A stretch of 40,820 nt of DNA, taken from positions 1-40,820 of the forward strand of contig CAYNOS010000021.1 in assembly GCA_964398985.1 (NCBI GenBank). Reading direction: 5' to 3'. The position numbers and the translations under genes are program-made. The number at the start of each line of letters is the position of its first letter. Positions within the stretch are counted from its first letter, which is position 1. The DNA comes from CAYMRL01 sp964398985 (lineage in GTDB: Bacteria; Deinococcota; Deinococci; Deinococcales; Trueperaceae). The notes below the pieces were generated by a model. It had not been told where the DNA came from. It was given only the letters and a program-made list of their open reading frames with translations, and did no database searches. Shown one piece after another: positions 10,251-18,807 of the stretch.

Positions 10251-11870
10251 CTAGAAGCGGCCTCCGGTCTTGAACCCGCCGCGGCGACCTCCGCCGCCGG
10301 ATGAGCGTGTCGACGACGGCTTGCTGGTCGAGCGTCCGGATCCGGAACCGGTCTTCGTGCCGCCCCCGGACGAACGCGCCCGGCTGGTGCCGCCGAACGC
10401 CCCGCCGGAACCGCCGGTCGGACGCGAGGAGGAGCCGCTTCCGCTGCGGGCCAGGCCGCCCAGCAGACCCCCGAGCACCTCGCCGATGATCTCACCGCCG
10501 ATGTCGCGGCCCACCTTGCCGGCCCCGCCCCACATCGTCCCGCGGCCGAAGCCGCCGGAGCCGAACGTCGGATCGGTGCGCTGCGGCTGGTAGCGGCGCT
10601 GCTGCTGCAGTACCCGCCAGAACGAGTCGTGGGAGAGCGCGCCCATCACCAGCTGCGCGATCACCGACGCGATCATCGCCCCATTGGAGAACGACGTTCC
10701 GGGAGCGTCGTACTGGCGCTGAGTGAACTCGCGCCGGACCTGCTCGAGCTCGCTGACCCGCTTGCGGTTGGCCTCGGCCGTCTGCTTCAGCTCCGCCAGG
10801 GAGGCAGCCTGGCGGCTTCTCTCGGCTTCGAGGTCGAGGAGCCGCGCAACGACGACGTCGTCGTCCGGGAACGGGGTGGCCAACGCCTCGCGGCGCAGGG
10901 CGGCGACGTCGTCGCGGCCGAACTCGGAACTGAGGAACGCCACCGCCTTCTGGAATTCCTCGTCCTCGCCCACTGCGAAGCGCTCCGCTTCCTTGAGCTT
11001 CGTTTGGTACGCCTCGGCGGCGGCGGCGATCTGCTCGTCGACGGCAGCCAGACGCTTCTCGGAGGCGGCTGCCGCCTCTTCCAGTCGCGGGATGCCGGCG
11101 TCGACTCGCGCTTGCGCGTCGAGCGCCGCCAACTTCGCGAACTCCTCGTCGGCCTGCGCTCCCACGTAGTCGGCATGCTCGCGCAGCCTGACGGGCAGCT
11201 CCAGCAGTCTGGAGTAGTTGAGGCGGGCGCCTTCGTACGCGATGACCTTCGCCACGCGGCCGTCGAGCCAACGCACCAGCCCCCTGGCGCGATACTCGCT
11301 GGTTCCGAAGCCACGCTGGTACAGGTACATGAACAGCTTGTCGGCCCGGTACGAAGCGCCTTTCGACTCGAGTTCCTGCTCGCTCTGTGTCGCCTTCTCG
11401 TCGGCATGCACGGCCACGCGCTCGGCGTTCCTGGCCGTCTGCGCCTGCGCCAGGTACGCAGCATCGCTCTTGAGGCGCTCCTGGACGGCGGCTTCGGCTT
11501 CGTCGATGGCGGTGGCAGCGGCCTCGAGCGCGTCGGCCTGCTCGGCGCGCTTGGCTTCTAGCGACTCGCGCTCGCTCTCGGCGCCGTCGAGCGCCACGCG
11601 CACGCTCTCCAGCGCCGCTTGGCGCCGCGCCAGCAGCGCGAGGACCTGCCGGTCGGCTTCGTCGGTCCGCGCCACGATGTCACTGCCGGCCAGGAAACCG
11701 ATCCGGACCCGGGCGAGCTCCCGGTGCTCCTTGTTGCGCTGTGCGTCGATCCGCACCAACTCGTCGTTGACGCGTGCCAGGTCGGCGTCCAACTGCCGCA
11801 CCCGTGCCTGTTCTTCCTTGATGGCCTTGTGGATGGCGTCGAGCGCCGAGCGCCCACTCATCTGTGCCAT
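10251..11870 (-). CDS. Long coiled-coil protein with Gly/Ser/Arg-rich tail, unknown function
   Basis: 539 aa, no recognised family. Residues about 10-390 are almost continuous charged/Ala-Leu-rich helix with heptad character, interrupted near 180-235 by a more globular aromatic stretch (KLFMYLYQRGFGTSEYRARG). A short apolar segment (MIASVIAQLVMGAL) lies near 400. The last 90 or so residues are low-complexity Gly/Ser/Arg/Thr, ending GGRRGGFKTGGRF. There is no signal peptide. It is the last gene of a three-gene minus-strand cluster, 55 bases after the membrane-protein gene, with a GGAGAGGGG ribosome-binding site. A scaffold or filament role is conceivable but not shown. Confidence 0.7.
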   Translation of the reverse strand: MAQMSGRSALDAIHKAIKEEQARVRQLDADLARVNDELVRIDAQRNKEHRELARVRIGFLAGSDIVARTDEADRQVLALLARRQAALESVRVALDGAESERESLEAKRAEQADALEAAATAIDEAEAAVQERLKSDAAYLAQAQTARNAERVAVHADEKATQSEQELESKGASYRADKLFMYLYQRGFGTSEYRARGLVRWLDGRVAKVIAYEGARLNYSRLLELPVRLREHADYVGAQADEEFAKLAALDAQARVDAGIPRLEEAAAASEKRLAAVDEQIAAAAEAYQTKLKEAERFAVGEDEEFQKAVAFLSSEFGRDDVAALRREALATPFPDDDVVVARLLDLEAERSRQAASLAELKQTAEANRKRVSELEQVRREFTQRQYDAPGTSFSNGAMIASVIAQLVMGALSHDSFWRVLQQQRRYQPQRTDPTFGSGGFGRGTMWGGAGKVGRDIGGEIIGEVLGGLLGGLARSGSGSSSRPTGGSGGAFGGTSRARSSGGGTKTGSGSGRSTSKPSSTRSSGGGGRRGGFKTGGRF

Positions 11871-11925
11871 GCTGCCACCCCCTCTCCGCCGTCAGTCAAG
11901 AGGCTCTTGGCGCCGTCCCCGAGCG

Positions 11926-12864
11926 TCACCATGAGGTAAGCGCCGCGCCGGTGGTCGGGAACAGGTAATCGGGCTCGAGGACGCCCGAGCGCTTGTGGCC
12001 GAAGACGTTGTTCTGGATGATCCCGTCGTCCAGCTTGTCGTCGCGCACGGCGTTGAAGGTCTGCTCGTCGACCCGCAGTCCCCAGCTGGTGACCGTCTCG
12101 ACCTCGCCGATCTCCTCGTCGAGCACCGGGACGCTCACGCGGCGGCCGTTCTGGTCGATGGCTTCGACGATGATGTAGTAGTTGCGCGCGCCGATGTTCA
12201 CGTCCGGTATGCGCCACACGCCGCTGTCCGGTTCCGCGACGATCCTCAGCGTGTAGGCGCTCCGCAACTGCGCCAAGAGGCTCTCCAGCGAGTTCAGATT
12301 GAGTCGCGCCTCGGCGTAGTCGCCGCGCTCCATCGCGGTCACACCCTGCTGATAGAGCACCGCTGCCTGCGCGCTGGCGGCGTCGACCTCCGAGACTGCC
12401 ACTACCTGCGCCCTGGTCGCCTGCAGGTCGGCGCTCAGGGTTCGCCGAGGGGCCCTGACGTTGGAGTCGTAGACGAACAGGCTGGCCGCTACCACCACGA
12501 CGACGGCCAACAGCAGGGCGCCCCAGCGGCCGCGTTGCACCCACAGGTGCGCCCAGCGGCGCGCCCCGGGCGAGCCCTTGGGCGTGTAGACGAAGCGGTT
12601 CTCCCGCAGCGCCGCGACGCCCTCCCTCAGAATCCTCTCGGGGACGTCGATGCCCTGGGCGGCATAGACCTGCCTGAGCCGGGCGTAGAGGTCCTCCTCG
12701 CGGACGCCCTCGGCCAACTCCTTGGCCACCAGCTGCTCGCGGTGACGCAGGGTGTCGACGACGTCCATCGCCAGCATCACCTCGTCCAGAGGCGCTGGTG
12801 GCGCCGCCGCGACAGCCTCCTCGGCCGCCGGCGGGGCTACCGGACCGGCGGCAGGTTCAGCCAT
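11926..12864 (-). CDS. Single-pass membrane protein, DUF6384-like
   Basis: 312 aa. An Ala/Pro-rich N-terminus is followed by a cytoplasmic helical part (LDEVMLAMDVVDTLRHREQL, about 26-90), a basic stretch, one transmembrane helix (about 115-133, WGALLLAVVVVVAASLFVY) and an extracytoplasmic C-terminal domain with a short coiled coil and a beta-rich end (ARNYYIIVEAIDQNGRRV). The layout resembles the family I know as DUF6384; that name is from memory and should be treated as tentative. ATG 12864 overlaps the preceding gene by 8 bases, so the two are translationally coupled. Function unknown; probably a membrane anchor for its two helical partners. Confidence 0.7.
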   Translation of the reverse strand: MAEPAAGPVAPPAAEEAVAAAPPAPLDEVMLAMDVVDTLRHREQLVAKELAEGVREEDLYARLRQVYAAQGIDVPERILREGVAALRENRFVYTPKGSPGARRWAHLWVQRGRWGALLLAVVVVVAASLFVYDSNVRAPRRTLSADLQATRAQVVAVSEVDAASAQAAVLYQQGVTAMERGDYAEARLNLNSLESLLAQLRSAYTLRIVAEPDSGVWRIPDVNIGARNYYIIVEAIDQNGRRVSVPVLDEEIGEVETVTSWGLRVDEQTFNAVRDDKLDDGIIQNNVFGHKRSGVLEPDYLFPTTGAALTSW

Positions 12865-14080
12865 CTCCGGCGGTCAGCGCGGCGCCCTCTTTCGCGAGTT
12901 CAGCCAGGCGCCGCTTGCCGTCCTCGACGGCTTCACGGATCTCCTCGGCATTGGTGGTCGCCAGCGTGCGCATCTCGGCGATGATCTGCTTCGAGCGCTC
13001 CTGATAGGTGACCACCGACTCCACGAGCTGCTTCACGGCGTCGGCGCGGATGGTGGGACCGTAACCGGCGCGCAAGGCCTCTTCCTGGATCTTGCCGCCG
13101 ATCTCCGAGAGCGTCTCGAGGGACTGGCTGACGCCCTCCTTCATCGCCTCGACGGTGCGAGTGGACTCGTGGAGCCCGAAGAGGCCGGTGAACGAGGCCG
13201 TCAGTGCCGTGAGCACGGTCTCGTTGGTGCCGAAGAAGCTGACGGCCTGCGCACGCACCCGCTCCTTGGCGGTGTTGGTCTGCATCAGACGGGCCATCAC
13301 CACCTCGGAGGTGTTGTAGGACACCGTCAGGTTGTCCGAGAGGTCCTTGGCGATCTGGTAGCGCTTGTCGATGCGCTGGAGCTCACGGACCGCCTCGTCG
13401 CGCTCGAGCTCGAGGCGAGCGCGCGCGGCCAGGTCGTCCCCCTCGTGCGCCGTCACCGTCTCGTTGGCGCGCTGCACCGCGAGACGTGCCTCCTCGAGAT
13501 GAGACTCGGCCTTCTTGAGCACCTCGAAGGCGAGCACTTCGGACTCCTTGAGCGCCCCGCGGAAGTCGCGGTAGGACTCGAGGATCCTGTGCTCGCGCTG
13601 GATCTGGTCGGCGGCGCTGGCCGTCACGTCGAGGTAGGTCGACTTGATCTTGTCGAAGCGGGTCGCGATGTCGCCGCGGGTGACCTTCATCCACACGTTG
13701 GTGAGGCGCTCGAAGGTCGAGAGCTTGCCGTCCTCGATCTGGTCGACCATCGACTTGGCGTCGTCCCGGATTGAGTTGAAAGCGTTGGTGATCTGCTCGT
13801 AGCGCGTGCCGATCTCCATCTGGGCGACCTGTTGCCTGACGACCTCGTTGAACAGCGAAGCCTGTGCCAGGGTGCGAGTGATGGCGACCACGCGCTCCTC
13901 GTCGAGGTCGGAGATCTCGCTGAGCAGGGCGACGATCGGGGCCTCGCTGGTGGTGGCGCCGTCGGGGATCAGGTTGAGGTCGCGCAGCGCTCCCATCGCC
14001 TTGTCCAGGTACTTCATCGGTGAGATGGCGCGTCTGCTCGTGGTCGTGATGGCTGATTCTTGGTCGGTGGCTTCGGTCAT
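12857..14080 (-). CDS. Helical cytoplasmic protein, distantly TelA-like, unknown function
   Basis: 407 aa, almost all helical, no signal or membrane segment. Recognisable stretches include SPMKYLDKAMGALRDLNLIP near the start, VSYNTSEVVMARLMQT in the middle and FFGTNETVLTALTASFTGLF followed by a long terminal helix with TNAEEIREAVEDGKRRL. The ordering of long helices and the Thr-Asn-Ala-Glu motif near the end recall the toxic-anion-resistance TelA family, but similarity is weak and I do not assign it. The start was placed at ATG 14080, preceded by GGGGAGAGG; upstream in-frame codons look non-coding. First gene of the three-gene cluster. Confidence 0.75.
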   Translation of the reverse strand: MTEATDQESAITTTSRRAISPMKYLDKAMGALRDLNLIPDGATTSEAPIVALLSEISDLDEERVVAITRTLAQASLFNEVVRQQVAQMEIGTRYEQITNAFNSIRDDAKSMVDQIEDGKLSTFERLTNVWMKVTRGDIATRFDKIKSTYLDVTASAADQIQREHRILESYRDFRGALKESEVLAFEVLKKAESHLEEARLAVQRANETVTAHEGDDLAARARLELERDEAVRELQRIDKRYQIAKDLSDNLTVSYNTSEVVMARLMQTNTAKERVRAQAVSFFGTNETVLTALTASFTGLFGLHESTRTVEAMKEGVSQSLETLSEIGGKIQEEALRAGYGPTIRADAVKQLVESVVTYQERSKQIIAEMRTLATTNAEEIREAVEDGKRRLAELAKEGAALTAGDG

Positions 14081-14262
14081 CGTCAACCTCTCCCCGCAAC
14101 GGTGTGCGTGCATACGACTAGAGCGCGGACCAGCCGGCCCTCCGGGTGGCCGCACGGCTTGATGCCATCTTCCAGCCTCGAACAGGACACGCGCAAGCGA
14201 CGAAAGTATGACCTCCGGTCACTTCGCGGCCCGCCGGCCCTGGCCGGGGAACGCCCGGCAGT

Positions 14263-15135
14263 TCACGAGACCGGCGCGCGGGCGAGCACTCCGTAGATAC
14301 CCCTGACCGCGCCCGGCCAACGCTCGTGGGCCAATGGCAACGCAGCCAGGTCATCCGGCGCCGGTTCGGAGGCAGCGTCCTCGACCGCCACCCCAGCTGC
14401 GTAGCGATCCTTGACCGCCTCGAGGACGTGCGCGAGCACGTCGCGCTGACGTTCCAGGATCTCGGGACCGCCCACCGGGCCGTGTCCGGGAACCACGATC
14501 GCGGGCCGCAACTCCAATGCCTTCTCGAGCCCTGCGAACCAGTTGTCGACGTCGTCCCTGACCAGAGGAAAGAGCCCGTTGAACACGATGTCGGCAGCCA
14601 CCAGCAGGCGTTCTTCCTCGACCCAGACGATGCAATCCGCCACCGAGTGCGCTGGGCCGACGTAGCTGACGGTCGCCGACATCCCGCCCAGGCGCACGGT
14701 CATTTCCTTATCGAAGGTGACGTCCGGCCCTCTCAGCGTGAGCGCTGCGAGCACCTCGTCGCGGTCCTCGTCGGCAGCTTGATCAGAAAGCATCTTTCGA
14801 TAGCGCTCTGCCACTTCGGGCCTCGTCAGAAGCTCCGCGACGCGCGCATGGGCTACCACCAGCGCCTCCGGGAACAAGGCGTTGCCGAGCAGGTGATCAG
14901 GATCGCCATGGCTGTTGATCACGTAGCCCACGGCGCGGCCGCCCCCGAGTTCGACGGCGGCGGCCTTGACGGGCAGCAGCATGGCGGGGCCGATCATCGT
15001 GTCGATGACGGCAGTGATGCGCTCGCCTGCGATCAACGTGGAGTTCGCCAGCGGCCGGCCCCCACGCAGTGGGCCGAGGGCCACGCTGACACGTTGCGAT
15101 ATCCGGTGCAGCTCGACGCCGCGATCTTCGGGCAT
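14263..15135 (-). CDS. Metallo-beta-lactamase-fold hydrolase (HxDxDH variant)
   Basis: 290 aa. Metal motif S-H76-G-D78-P-D80-H81 replaces the usual HxHxDH by HxDxDH. Other fold ligands are visible: the GPAHSVADCIVW His, the Asp of VAADIVF and the His of VVPGHGPVGG. The closest general type is the quinoprotein-relay/SoxH-like group of stand-alone MBL hydrolases; substrate unknown. There is no signal peptide when started at ATG 15135. That start is supported by TACACT with a 6-base spacer (leaderless) and no ribosome-binding site; longer in-frame readings to 15225 cross that promoter. Divergent from the kinase-like gene. Confidence 0.87.
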   Translation of the reverse strand: MPEDRGVELHRISQRVSVALGPLRGGRPLANSTLIAGERITAVIDTMIGPAMLLPVKAAAVELGGGRAVGYVINSHGDPDHLLGNALFPEALVVAHARVAELLTRPEVAERYRKMLSDQAADEDRDEVLAALTLRGPDVTFDKEMTVRLGGMSATVSYVGPAHSVADCIVWVEEERLLVAADIVFNGLFPLVRDDVDNWFAGLEKALELRPAIVVPGHGPVGGPEILERQRDVLAHVLEAVKDRYAAGVAVEDAASEPAPDDLAALPLAHERWPGAVRGIYGVLARAPVS

Positions 15136-15141
15136 GCGCGC

Positions 15142-15147
15142 AGTGTA
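15142..15147 (-). promoter_or_regulatory. Leaderless -10 box for the MBL-fold gene
   Basis: TACACT, 6-base spacer, then ATG 15135 on the minus strand. No Shine-Dalgarno sequence is present. Confidence 0.6.
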
Positions 15148-15237
15148 GACCGGTGGTGGGTGGGCAGTCTGCCGCGGTCCTACAGGAAGGAGCAGGCGAA
15201 AGTGATGCATCGCCTCGCTTCTCACCGAACTGACCAG

Positions 15238-15243
15238 TAGGCT
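15238..15243 (+). promoter_or_regulatory. -10 box for the kinase-like gene
   Basis: TAGGCT. In-frame GTG codons lie 1 base (15245) and 10 bases (15254) downstream. The second is the likelier start because the first would precede the transcription start. Confidence 0.45.
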
Positions 15244-15253
15244 GGTGGACGCC

Positions 15254-16447
15254 GTGTCGACCCAAGCTGTGAGCGCGCAGCGCTCCGCTCGCTATCGTGC
15301 CCTCGGGGGCTACCTCGTCAACGCGAGCGCGCCATTGCCCAAGGTGTGGCGGATGCTGTGGCGCCTGGGCTACGACGTGTTCGGAAGCGAAGGCAAGTAC
15401 CCGGAAGAGGGCCAAGTCCGCAGGCTCGCCGTTGTCGCGAAGCTGAGGCGCACCGCGAGAACCGCGAAGCTGTTCCTCGGCTACCTGCTGCGCACCGGCG
15501 CCAGCGTCTCGCTGCCGGTCGATGCGGACGTCGGGATCGCGCGGGATTCGGGCGCATACAAGGTCATCGACTTCGGCGAGAACACGCTCTATACGGTGAT
15601 GACCGGGCCGGGGGCCGCCCTCGCCATCGCCCGGCGCGCGCAGTTGTCCCAGAGAGCGGCACAGCACTCGTTCGCTCCGACCATCACGGGCGTCAACGTA
15701 GGAGCCGGCTGGCTGTCCGAGGCGTACGTCGCCGGGCGACACCCGACCGGCTTCGATGGTTGCGTGGAGCGGTTCGAGGAGCTGTACCTGCCTTTGTTGG
15801 TGGCGTTCCTGAGGTCCGAGGGCGTCGTCGCCACGACGCTGCACGCTTACGCCGAGGACCTGATCCGCCGGGTGTTCGCTCCCGGCGGTCTGCTGGAGCG
15901 CCTGCCCGACGAACGCCGCCAGGCGGTGACCGACCTGGTGAGGAAGCTCGAGAAGCAGATCCATGAAGCGAGCGACCGCCCTCTGCCGCTGACGCTGTCA
16001 CACGGGGACTACTTCTCGGGCAACATCTTCATCGCCGACGACGGCCGGCGGTGGGCGATCGACTGGGCCAACCTCGGGACGCGTTCGCCACTGCACGACC
16101 TCTACTTCCTGGTGCACAATCACTGCGTGCGCGTACTCGACCATCAACGGCTGCGTTCGACCCTCAAGCGTGACCTCGAGGCCCTGCGCCGTGAACTCCA
16201 GCGGCAGGACCCCGAGCGTTTCCACGCGCTCGCCCCCGGCTTGACGGACGATCATGTCTGGCGCTGGGTCTTCTATCTCGAGTGCATCCAGACCCCGCTC
16301 GAGCGCTGCACCAGTCCCACGGAGCGCTACATCGACTCGATGATGCTCCGGGTACGCTGGTTCACGGACTTCGAGCGCGACTTCGAGAGTGGCACCGTGG
16401 AGTTCGGACGCTCCGGCCCGGAGGATTCGGTGAGGCTACCCGCATGA
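15254..16447 (+). CDS. Aminoglycoside-phosphotransferase-fold kinase-like protein
   Basis: 397 aa. The C-terminal half carries the Brenner motif HGDYFSGNIFIADDG (catalytic Asp, metal-binding Asn) followed by WAIDWANLGTRSPLHDLYFL (metal-binding Asp), as in APH, choline kinase and LPS-sugar kinase families. The N-terminal half (KVIDFGENTLYTVMTG) could form the nucleotide lobe. The overall look is nearer to LPS/lipid-sugar kinases than to resistance enzymes, and nothing suggests drug resistance. The stop overlaps the next gene's ATG (ATGA 16444-16447), so it is coupled to the SASA lipoprotein, hinting at a shared envelope-glycan substrate. Start could be GTG 15245 instead. Substrate unknown. Confidence 0.75.
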   Translation: MSTQAVSAQRSARYRALGGYLVNASAPLPKVWRMLWRLGYDVFGSEGKYPEEGQVRRLAVVAKLRRTARTAKLFLGYLLRTGASVSLPVDADVGIARDSGAYKVIDFGENTLYTVMTGPGAALAIARRAQLSQRAAQHSFAPTITGVNVGAGWLSEAYVAGRHPTGFDGCVERFEELYLPLLVAFLRSEGVVATTLHAYAEDLIRRVFAPGGLLERLPDERRQAVTDLVRKLEKQIHEASDRPLPLTLSHGDYFSGNIFIADDGRRWAIDWANLGTRSPLHDLYFLVHNHCVRVLDHQRLRSTLKRDLEALRRELQRQDPERFHALAPGLTDDHVWRWVFYLECIQTPLERCTSPTERYIDSMMLRVRWFTDFERDFESGTVEFGRSGPEDSVRLPA

Positions 16448-18636
16448 GCAGTGCGACCCGCCGCCGGTCAGGTCGGCTGTCCGTGAGTACCCCTCGAGCT
16501 CGGCGCCTCCTTGCCGCCGCGTCGTTGATCGCGCTCAGCATCGTCGGCTGCGACTGGATCCAGCCCCCCGAACCGCCGCCCCCCGCTGATGTGCTTTACG
16601 ACGTCAGGTCGGGTGTCGCGGTGGCGGCCGGCTGGCTGTCGCTGAGTCACGGAGTCGGTGAGGTAGTCACGGTCGTTCCGCTTCGTGAGGGCGTGATCGC
16701 GCGCGCGGTCACGACCGGCGGCGTGACCCGCGTGGCGTGGGTCGGCCCGGCGCGGGTCGGCAGCCATGTGCAGATCGGCTTCGAGGTCGATGCGGACCTG
16801 TGGTCGAGCCCACAAGTGACCGAGGCTGCCGCGTACTTCGACAGTAGCGAGCCGGTCTCCGAGGGCGCGATCTCGATCTCTCCGGCAGCGTCGTCCGCTG
16901 CTCAGCTGGCTTGGACGCCGCTCGCGTCGCTGAGCCTGCCGGAGTCGGACGATGACGAGATCACGCCGGCCTTCGCCGACTTTCGGCTCGGCGACGTCAA
17001 CGCCTCCGGCGAGCTCGGCATCCTCGACGCGTTGCTGCTCGACGAGCTGACCAGGGGGGCCACCTCCGACGTTAGGCAGCGCTACCTAGCCGACCTCGAC
17101 GGTGACTACAGCATCGACGCTGACGACCTGGCGATGTTGCTCGAGAAGCTGACCGACCCCAATGTGCCCGCCCGTCTGGTGGTCAAGCCGCGGTCACTGC
17201 CGTTCGTGAGGCTCGACGCCAGCAACCCCGAGCTGCCGGCCTTCTTGCTGTTGGGCAACGGCGGCAACGCGGCGCTCTCCGGGGTGGACTGGTCCGACCC
17301 GGGCGTAGACCACAGCGTGAACTGGCCCATAGCGGGGCAGTCCGGCGTTTTCTCCTTGGGAGAGCCGGCCAACGGTAGTTGGCTGCCGAACGTGATGACC
17401 GTTGCCGGCCCCGGCGGCTCCTGGGACGTGCGCCTCGGGCACCTCGTTATCCTCGTGGCAGGCCAGTCGAACGCCGCCGGGCGTGGTTTGAACCTGGCCG
17501 GCTGGCCCGAGACGACACAGAACGATCCGAACGTCAGGATGTTGGGGAACGACTACCGTTGGAGGAACGCCCGCGAGCCGCTCGATGACGGGCAGGGCCA
17601 ACTCGACTTCGTCAGTTACGACTCGACCGTCCAGTACTCGTTCGGCACGAGGTTGGGCAACCTGCTCAACGAGGCGTTGGGGTTCACCACCTACCTGATT
17701 CCCGCCGCCAAGGGCGGGTCGTGTCTCACCCATTGCGGCGAGCCACCGGGCGACACCGGCAAGTGGGAGCTGACGGGAGACGCGCTCAACAGGGACTCGC
17801 TCCTCGGCTCGGCCAACTTCCGAGCCCAGGTGGCTGTCGGACATCAGAGCAACCCCGCCGACGGCAACGAGTTCGCGGCGGAGTCCGGTCCGGTCAACGT
17901 GGTCGTCTGGTACCAGGGGGAATCGGAAGACGAATCACTGGAGCGCAGCCAATACAAGCAGAGCACGCTCAACGTGTTCAACAGCTTCGGCCTGCAGCAG
18001 TTCGGCGCCTCGGCTGCTGCGCGCGTGATCATGGTGCAGCTTGCCTCCAACCTCAACGAGGGCGACAGCCTCACACAGAACGACATCGCAGAGCGCCAGC
18101 GGCAGCTCGAGCGCGACCATCCGAACATCGCGATGGTCGTGGCCCACGACCTGCCTCGCTCGGATCACGTCCATGTCAGCGCCTCTGGTCAGCGCGTGCT
18201 GGCCGAGCGGATCGCGCTCGCGATCCGCGAGCACGTGTTCGGGGAAGACGTGGATGGCACCGGTCCGCGTCCCGTCGGTCTCAGCGCCAGCGGCAACCAA
18301 GTCCGGATCCAGGCCGATCGGCCGCTGGCTACCGGCACCCTCGACGCCAGCATGTTCACCGTGTTCGATGGCGCGCCCAACGGCACCCTGGAGGACCCCT
18401 CGAACTACGGCCAGAACACGATAGCCATCACCAAGGCCGAGGTGCTGCCCGAGGACCCCACGACGATAGTCCTCACGCTCGGCGCCTTGCCTGCGAGCAC
18501 TCCCTTCGTTCGTTACATGCCTCCGCCCGGCCGGTCCCACGTGCCGTCGACCTGGACGACGATCGCTCCGGACATGGCGCGCGACGCGGTCAGCGGCCTG
18601 CCCCTGCCGCAGTTCGGCCCGCGACCCGGGTTCTGA
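16444..18636 (+). CDS. Large lipoprotein with dockerin-like repeat and SASA (sialate O-acetylesterase-type) domain
   Basis: 730 aa. N-terminal arginine-rich leader plus a lipobox ending LSIVGC predicts surface lipidation, followed by a Pro-rich linker. A dockerin-like pair of Ca-binding loops appears at about 180-235: DVNASGELGILDALLL and DLDGDYSIDADDLAMLL. The esterase domain opens with VILVAGQSNAAGRG (block I, nucleophile Ser), has VVWYQGESEDE (block III) and ends DHVHVSASGQRVLAERIA with the catalytic Asp-x-x-His. A C-terminal beta domain (ATGTLDASMFTVFDG) resembles an Ig-like module. Likely deacetylates surface or environmental glycans. Start chosen at the ATGA overlap with the kinase gene. 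Confidence 0.82.
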   Translation: MSSATRRRSGRLSVSTPRARRLLAAASLIALSIVGCDWIQPPEPPPPADVLYDVRSGVAVAAGWLSLSHGVGEVVTVVPLREGVIARAVTTGGVTRVAWVGPARVGSHVQIGFEVDADLWSSPQVTEAAAYFDSSEPVSEGAISISPAASSAAQLAWTPLASLSLPESDDDEITPAFADFRLGDVNASGELGILDALLLDELTRGATSDVRQRYLADLDGDYSIDADDLAMLLEKLTDPNVPARLVVKPRSLPFVRLDASNPELPAFLLLGNGGNAALSGVDWSDPGVDHSVNWPIAGQSGVFSLGEPANGSWLPNVMTVAGPGGSWDVRLGHLVILVAGQSNAAGRGLNLAGWPETTQNDPNVRMLGNDYRWRNAREPLDDGQGQLDFVSYDSTVQYSFGTRLGNLLNEALGFTTYLIPAAKGGSCLTHCGEPPGDTGKWELTGDALNRDSLLGSANFRAQVAVGHQSNPADGNEFAAESGPVNVVVWYQGESEDESLERSQYKQSTLNVFNSFGLQQFGASAAARVIMVQLASNLNEGDSLTQNDIAERQRQLERDHPNIAMVVAHDLPRSDHVHVSASGQRVLAERIALAIREHVFGEDVDGTGPRPVGLSASGNQVRIQADRPLATGTLDASMFTVFDGAPNGTLEDPSNYGQNTIAITKAEVLPEDPTTIVLTLGALPASTPFVRYMPPPGRSHVPSTWTTIAPDMARDAVSGLPLPQFGPRPGF

Positions 18637-18640
18637 TCCA

Positions 18641-18705
18641 CTTCTCACCAGGGAAGAAACTCACCAGCGAAGACTTCTAGCGGGGAAGCTTGTCAGCAGG
18701 GAAGA
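18641..18705 (+). repeat. Four degenerate CTTC...GAAG repeat units
   Basis: Just after the SASA gene stop, units begin near 18641, 18660, 18674 and 18689 with the pattern CTTCTCACCAGGGAAGA. Each is a short imperfect inverted repeat (CTTC and GAAG ends), with spacing of 14-19 bases. Role unknown; possibly 3'-end RNA structure. Confidence 0.5.
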
Positions 18706-18729
18706 TCACCCGACGCACAGCCTTCAAAC

Positions 18730-18764
18730 GAGTTGCCCGCCGCGCGATGCGCGGCGGGCAACTC
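18730..18764. terminator. Strong bidirectional terminator hairpin
   Basis: A perfect 16-bp stem (18730-18745 with 18749-18764) around the loop GAT, between the convergent SASA and lipoprotein genes. TT follows on the plus strand and GTTTG on the minus strand. Confidence 0.85.
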
Positions 18765-18807
18765 TTCTGCGTGGTTCCCTCGCTAGGAGGTCTGGGTGTC
18801 CCCCGGT

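Noticed and set aside
10258..10500. Low-complexity Gly/Ser/Arg coding stretch as a possible repeat element
   Set aside because: It is the in-frame C-terminal tail of the coiled-coil protein and has no regular repeat period at DNA level.
15254..16447. Kinase-like gene as an antibiotic resistance determinant
   Set aside because: Only the general APH-fold motifs are present, and the coupling to a glycan esterase lipoprotein fits an envelope-sugar role better.
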